DNA of 6,959 bases from a bacterium. GTDB lineage: Bacteria > Margulisbacteria > Marinamargulisbacteria > JAAEMD01. The notes under the pieces are model-generated. The model worked only from the letters and a program-made list of their open reading frames with translations. It was not told where the DNA came from and searched no databases. Location: contig JAAEMD010000483.1 in assembly GCA_024225875.1 (NCBI GenBank), forward strand, positions 1-6,959, read 5' to 3'. The first letter of the stretch is position 1, and every line of letters starts with the position of its first letter. Shown piece after piece: positions 5,049 through 6,959 of this stretch. The position numbers and the translations under genes are program-made.

Positions 5049-6170
5049 TTATGGTGTTGTTATTCCTATTTCTGAGGAAAAGATATAAGCCGCCCCTGAA
5101 TCTGTACCACTGTCATCCTTTCCAAAAGCCCCGACAATAGCTTGATCATTTGATATTGAGACCGAGTAGCCAAGATAATCGTATGCTGCCCCATCATTAG
5201 CAATCAGTTTAATTTCTACCCATGTCCCATTAATTTTTTCATAGATATAAGCCGCTCCTGAATGTGTACCATTATCATTATCATAACGAGTCCCGACAAT
5301 AGCTTTATCACCTGATATTGAGACCGAGTAGCCGAAAATATGACCTGCTACCCCATCATTAGCAATCAATTTAGTTTCTACCCATGTCCCATTAATTTTT
5401 TCGTAGATATAAGCTGACCCTGAATTTGTAGGATCATCATCCATATAAGCCCCGACAATAGCTTTATCACCTGATATTGAGACCGACCAGGCAAAAAGAT
5501 CCCATGCTGCCCCATCGTTAGCAATCAATTTAGTTGCTACCCATGTCCCATTAATTTTTTCATAGATATAAGCCGCGCCTGAATCTGTACCATTGTCATC
5601 CTTTCCAAAAGCCCCAACAATAGCTTTATCATCTGATATTGAGACCGAGTGGCCAAAATAGTCATATGCTGCCCCATCATTAGCAACCAGTTTAGTTTCT
5701 ACCCATGTTCCATCAATTTTTTCATAGATATAAGCTGATCCTGAAAATGTTTTATTGTCATTATAATCTTTATAAGCCCCGACAATAGCTTTATCACCTG
5801 ATATTGAGACAGAGTAGCCAAAATGATCACCTGCTGCCCCATCATTAGCAGCCAGTTTAGTTTCTACCCATGCCCCATTAATTTTTTCATAGATATAAGC
5901 CGCTCCTGAATTTGTACCATTGTCATTTTCGTAATGAGCCCCGACAATAGCTTTATTATCTGATATTGAGACCGAGTAGCCAAAAACATTACCTGCTGCC
6001 CCATCATTAGCAATCAGTTTAGTTTCTACCCATGTCCCATTAATTTTTTCATAGATATAAGCAGACCCTGAATTTGTAGGATTATCATCCATATGAGCCC
6101 CGACAATAGCTTTATCACCTGATATTGAGACCGACCAGGCAAAAAGATCCCATGCTGCCCCATCACTAGC
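5049..6170 (-). repeat. Tandem FG-GAP repeat array with higher-order duplication
   Basis: Seven units of about 160 bases. Unit 1 is nearly the same as unit 5, unit 2 resembles unit 6, and unit 4 resembles unit 7. For example, DNA around 5473-5513 and 6121-6161 is almost identical at an offset of 648 bases, exactly four units. This indicates block duplication with unit 3 either gained in the first block or lost from the second. Confidence 0.85.
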
Positions 6171-6305
6171 AGTTAGTTTTTGTTCAATTTGCTCCCATTC
6201 TCCAGCATTTGCAATTCCCAAAAAGATAAAATAAACAAACAGGATCAAAACAAACTTCGCCGTTATTATTGATTTTTTCAAATAATCCATTTGCCCATTT
6301 TCCAT
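5049..6305 (-). CDS. Secreted seven-repeat FG-GAP beta-propeller protein
   Basis: A probable exported adhesion or surface-type protein of unknown ligand. Residues 1-34 form a Sec signal peptide: KK at 10-11, a hydrophobic core at about 18-31, and an ANA-G cleavage site after Ala34. Seven repeats of 50-55 residues follow (46-98, 99-152, 153-207, 208-261, 262-314, 315-368, 369-418), each built on NDGAAGDHFGYSVSISGDKA then IVGA, an Asp/Asn-rich loop, and SGSAYIYEKINGTWVETKL. This matches FG-GAP_2 (PF14312), a propeller blade; seven blades would close a complete propeller. The acidic loops (for example NDNGTNSG, KDDNGTDSG) may bind calcium. The ATG at 6305-6303 is preferred over Met6 because AGGAGA at 6318-6313 lies seven bases upstream. 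The last blade ends abruptly in FSSEIGITTP, so the C-terminus may be truncated. No anchor or sorting domain is seen. It stands alone and convergent to the recombinase genes. Confidence 0.85.
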   Translation of the reverse strand: MENGQMDYLKKSIITAKFVLILFVYFIFLGIANAGEWEQIEQKLTASDGAAWDLFAWSVSISGDKAIVGAHMDDNPTNSGSAYIYEKINGTWVETKLIANDGAAGNVFGYSVSISDNKAIVGAHYENDNGTNSGAAYIYEKINGAWVETKLAANDGAAGDHFGYSVSISGDKAIVGAYKDYNDNKTFSGSAYIYEKIDGTWVETKLVANDGAAYDYFGHSVSISDDKAIVGAFGKDDNGTDSGAAYIYEKINGTWVATKLIANDGAAWDLFAWSVSISGDKAIVGAYMDDDPTNSGSAYIYEKINGTWVETKLIANDGVAGHIFGYSVSISGDKAIVGTRYDNDNGTHSGAAYIYEKINGTWVEIKLIANDGAAYDYLGYSVSISNDQAIVGAFGKDDSGTDSGAAYIFSSEIGITTP

Positions 6306-6832
6306 AAATTTATCTCCTATAATTATAAAAGTATTTAGTGATAAACAATTGCAATTAAGCGTTCTGTGGTGATAAAAAAAGTATCAGAGACAAAGCAAAG
6401 CAATAGTCGTACCAAATTTTTTTAAAGTTAAATATAGAGCAAATTGTAAACAAATCTAAGGGGATAACAATTGATAATATTACTGTATTAGCTCTTAAAA
6501 GCATAGTTAATACAATAATTTGATATACAATCGATTTTATGTAGAATAGCTATAAAATGGACTAACGTGTGAAAAATTCTATATAACCAATGGTACTAGT
6601 TGAAATTATCAGATGGGATCATTTTTTGGTAAGGGGGATTAAGCATAGTGTAACGCTGCTTAAGATAATCCTTAAAATAAAGATCGTAAAATTAATTTAA
6701 AGCCATTCGGACAGAAAGTTTTAATGATATCAAAACTTGTGATATCGTACCAATACCTCAAAAAAGCCAAATCTGCTATATAATATTCAAAATGCGACTA
6801 TCATAAACTAAAAATTTATTCATAGTTGATAT
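6306..6832. other. AT-rich gene-free region upstream of the FG-GAP gene
   Basis: I see no convincing coding frame here. It holds the FG-GAP ribosome site at 6313-6318, a minus-strand TATAAT just upstream of it (too close to be a clear promoter), a perfect 7-bp inverted repeat TTAAGCA 6639-6645/TGCTTAA 6657-6663, and scattered short repeats (TCGTACCAA at about 6408 and 6743; AAGCATAGT at 6499 and 6641). These are too short and irregular to call iterons. If the molecule is circular, this is part of the DNA upstream of rep and an origin could lie here. Confidence 0.35.
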
Positions 6833-6930
6833 TTGCACCTAGTTTATCATATCTGGAATTTTAGGGAGCTTAATTTTTTGTGATATATTCTAGTAAGATA
6901 GTAATCTTAAAAAGTATAAACTAAGTGCAA
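6833..6930 (+). repeat. 98-bp MITE-like unit containing direct repeat copy B
   Basis: TTGCACCTAGTTTA at 6833-6846 and TAAACTAAGTGCAA at 6917-6930 are inverted copies matching at 13 of 14 positions. They enclose nearly all of the 78-bp repeat at 6843-6920. A small internal dyad, AAGAT then ATCTT, lies at about 6895-6908. The size and ends resemble a miniature inverted-repeat element; no clear target duplication is visible. An alternative is a protein-binding site such as an origin or resolution site. Confidence 0.5.
6843..6920 (+). repeat. Direct repeat, copy B, at the right edge of the cargo region
   Basis: Same orientation as 4671-4747 and about 88% identical to it over 78 columns. The divergence suggests an old duplication or two independent insertions. 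Homologous recombination between the copies would remove the FG-GAP gene and leave one repeat. Confidence 0.85.
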
Positions 6931-6959
6931 AGGTGATTAACTGTTTTTTTAACAAAGGA

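Noticed and set aside
4865..5140. 91-codon plus-strand frame
   Set aside because: It is antisense to the FG-GAP 3' end and the RCC1 relic, has no ribosome site, and no protein family is recognisable.
5049..6170. CRISPR array on account of regular repeats
   Set aside because: The periodicity is about 160 bases and the units are coding, without spacers or cas genes.
6462..6472. GGATAACAATT, identical to part of the lac operator
   Set aside because: Only 11 bases match, the symmetric other half is missing, and no LacI-type gene or sugar gene is present.
4671..6920. Integron cassette with attC sites
   Set aside because: No clear GTTRRRY/RYYYAAC core pair or typical attC palindrome is visible in either repeat, and no tyrosine integrase gene is present.

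Overview
The window looks like a small AT-rich plasmid, or a plasmid-derived segment, carrying nested serine-recombinase elements and one secreted-protein cargo gene. The host is most likely a Gram-negative environmental bacterium. The seven-unit FG-GAP propeller and the adjacent RCC1-type fragment resemble repeat proteins common in Desulfobacterota (Desulfobacterales, magnetotactic multicellular forms). That host guess is inference from protein style, not proof. Nothing in the window shows whether the 6959 bases are a complete circle.

Layout. Positions 1-1499 hold a possible promoter and a RepA/RPA-type replication initiator with a GTG start. Positions 1500-1895 are non-coding but dense in inverted repeats. 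Positions 1895-2720 are a compact single-gene element: a 202-residue resolvase/invertase-type serine recombinase framed by perfect 21-bp inverted repeats, with a 31-bp near-palindrome upstream of the gene. This element splits a 32-bp sequence (1880-1894 plus 2721-2737). An unsplit, inverted copy of that sequence lies at 4578-4609, inside the 3' end of the next gene, so the window appears to hold both the filled and the empty version of one insertion site. Positions 2731-4655 hold a good sigma70-type promoter, an inverted repeat with one arm on its -10 box, a possible short leader ORF, and a large serine recombinase with a zinc ribbon and coiled coil.

Positions 4671-6920 form a cargo region on the minus strand, framed by two 77/78-bp direct repeats about 88% identical. 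It holds a signal-peptide FG-GAP beta-propeller gene, followed in frame past its stop by the relic of an RCC1-repeat gene. The rest (6306-6842) is AT-rich and gene-free. If the molecule is circular, this stretch plus 1-140 would form the roughly 790-bp region upstream of rep.

How the parts may work together (inference): RepA maintains the replicon. The large recombinase and its inverted 32-bp repeats form an older mobile unit. The small recombinase element inserted into one end of that unit without an evident target duplication. The FG-GAP gene is an extracytoplasmic cargo that the flanking direct repeats could add or remove. No partition, mobilisation, toxin-antitoxin, CRISPR or RNA genes were found.
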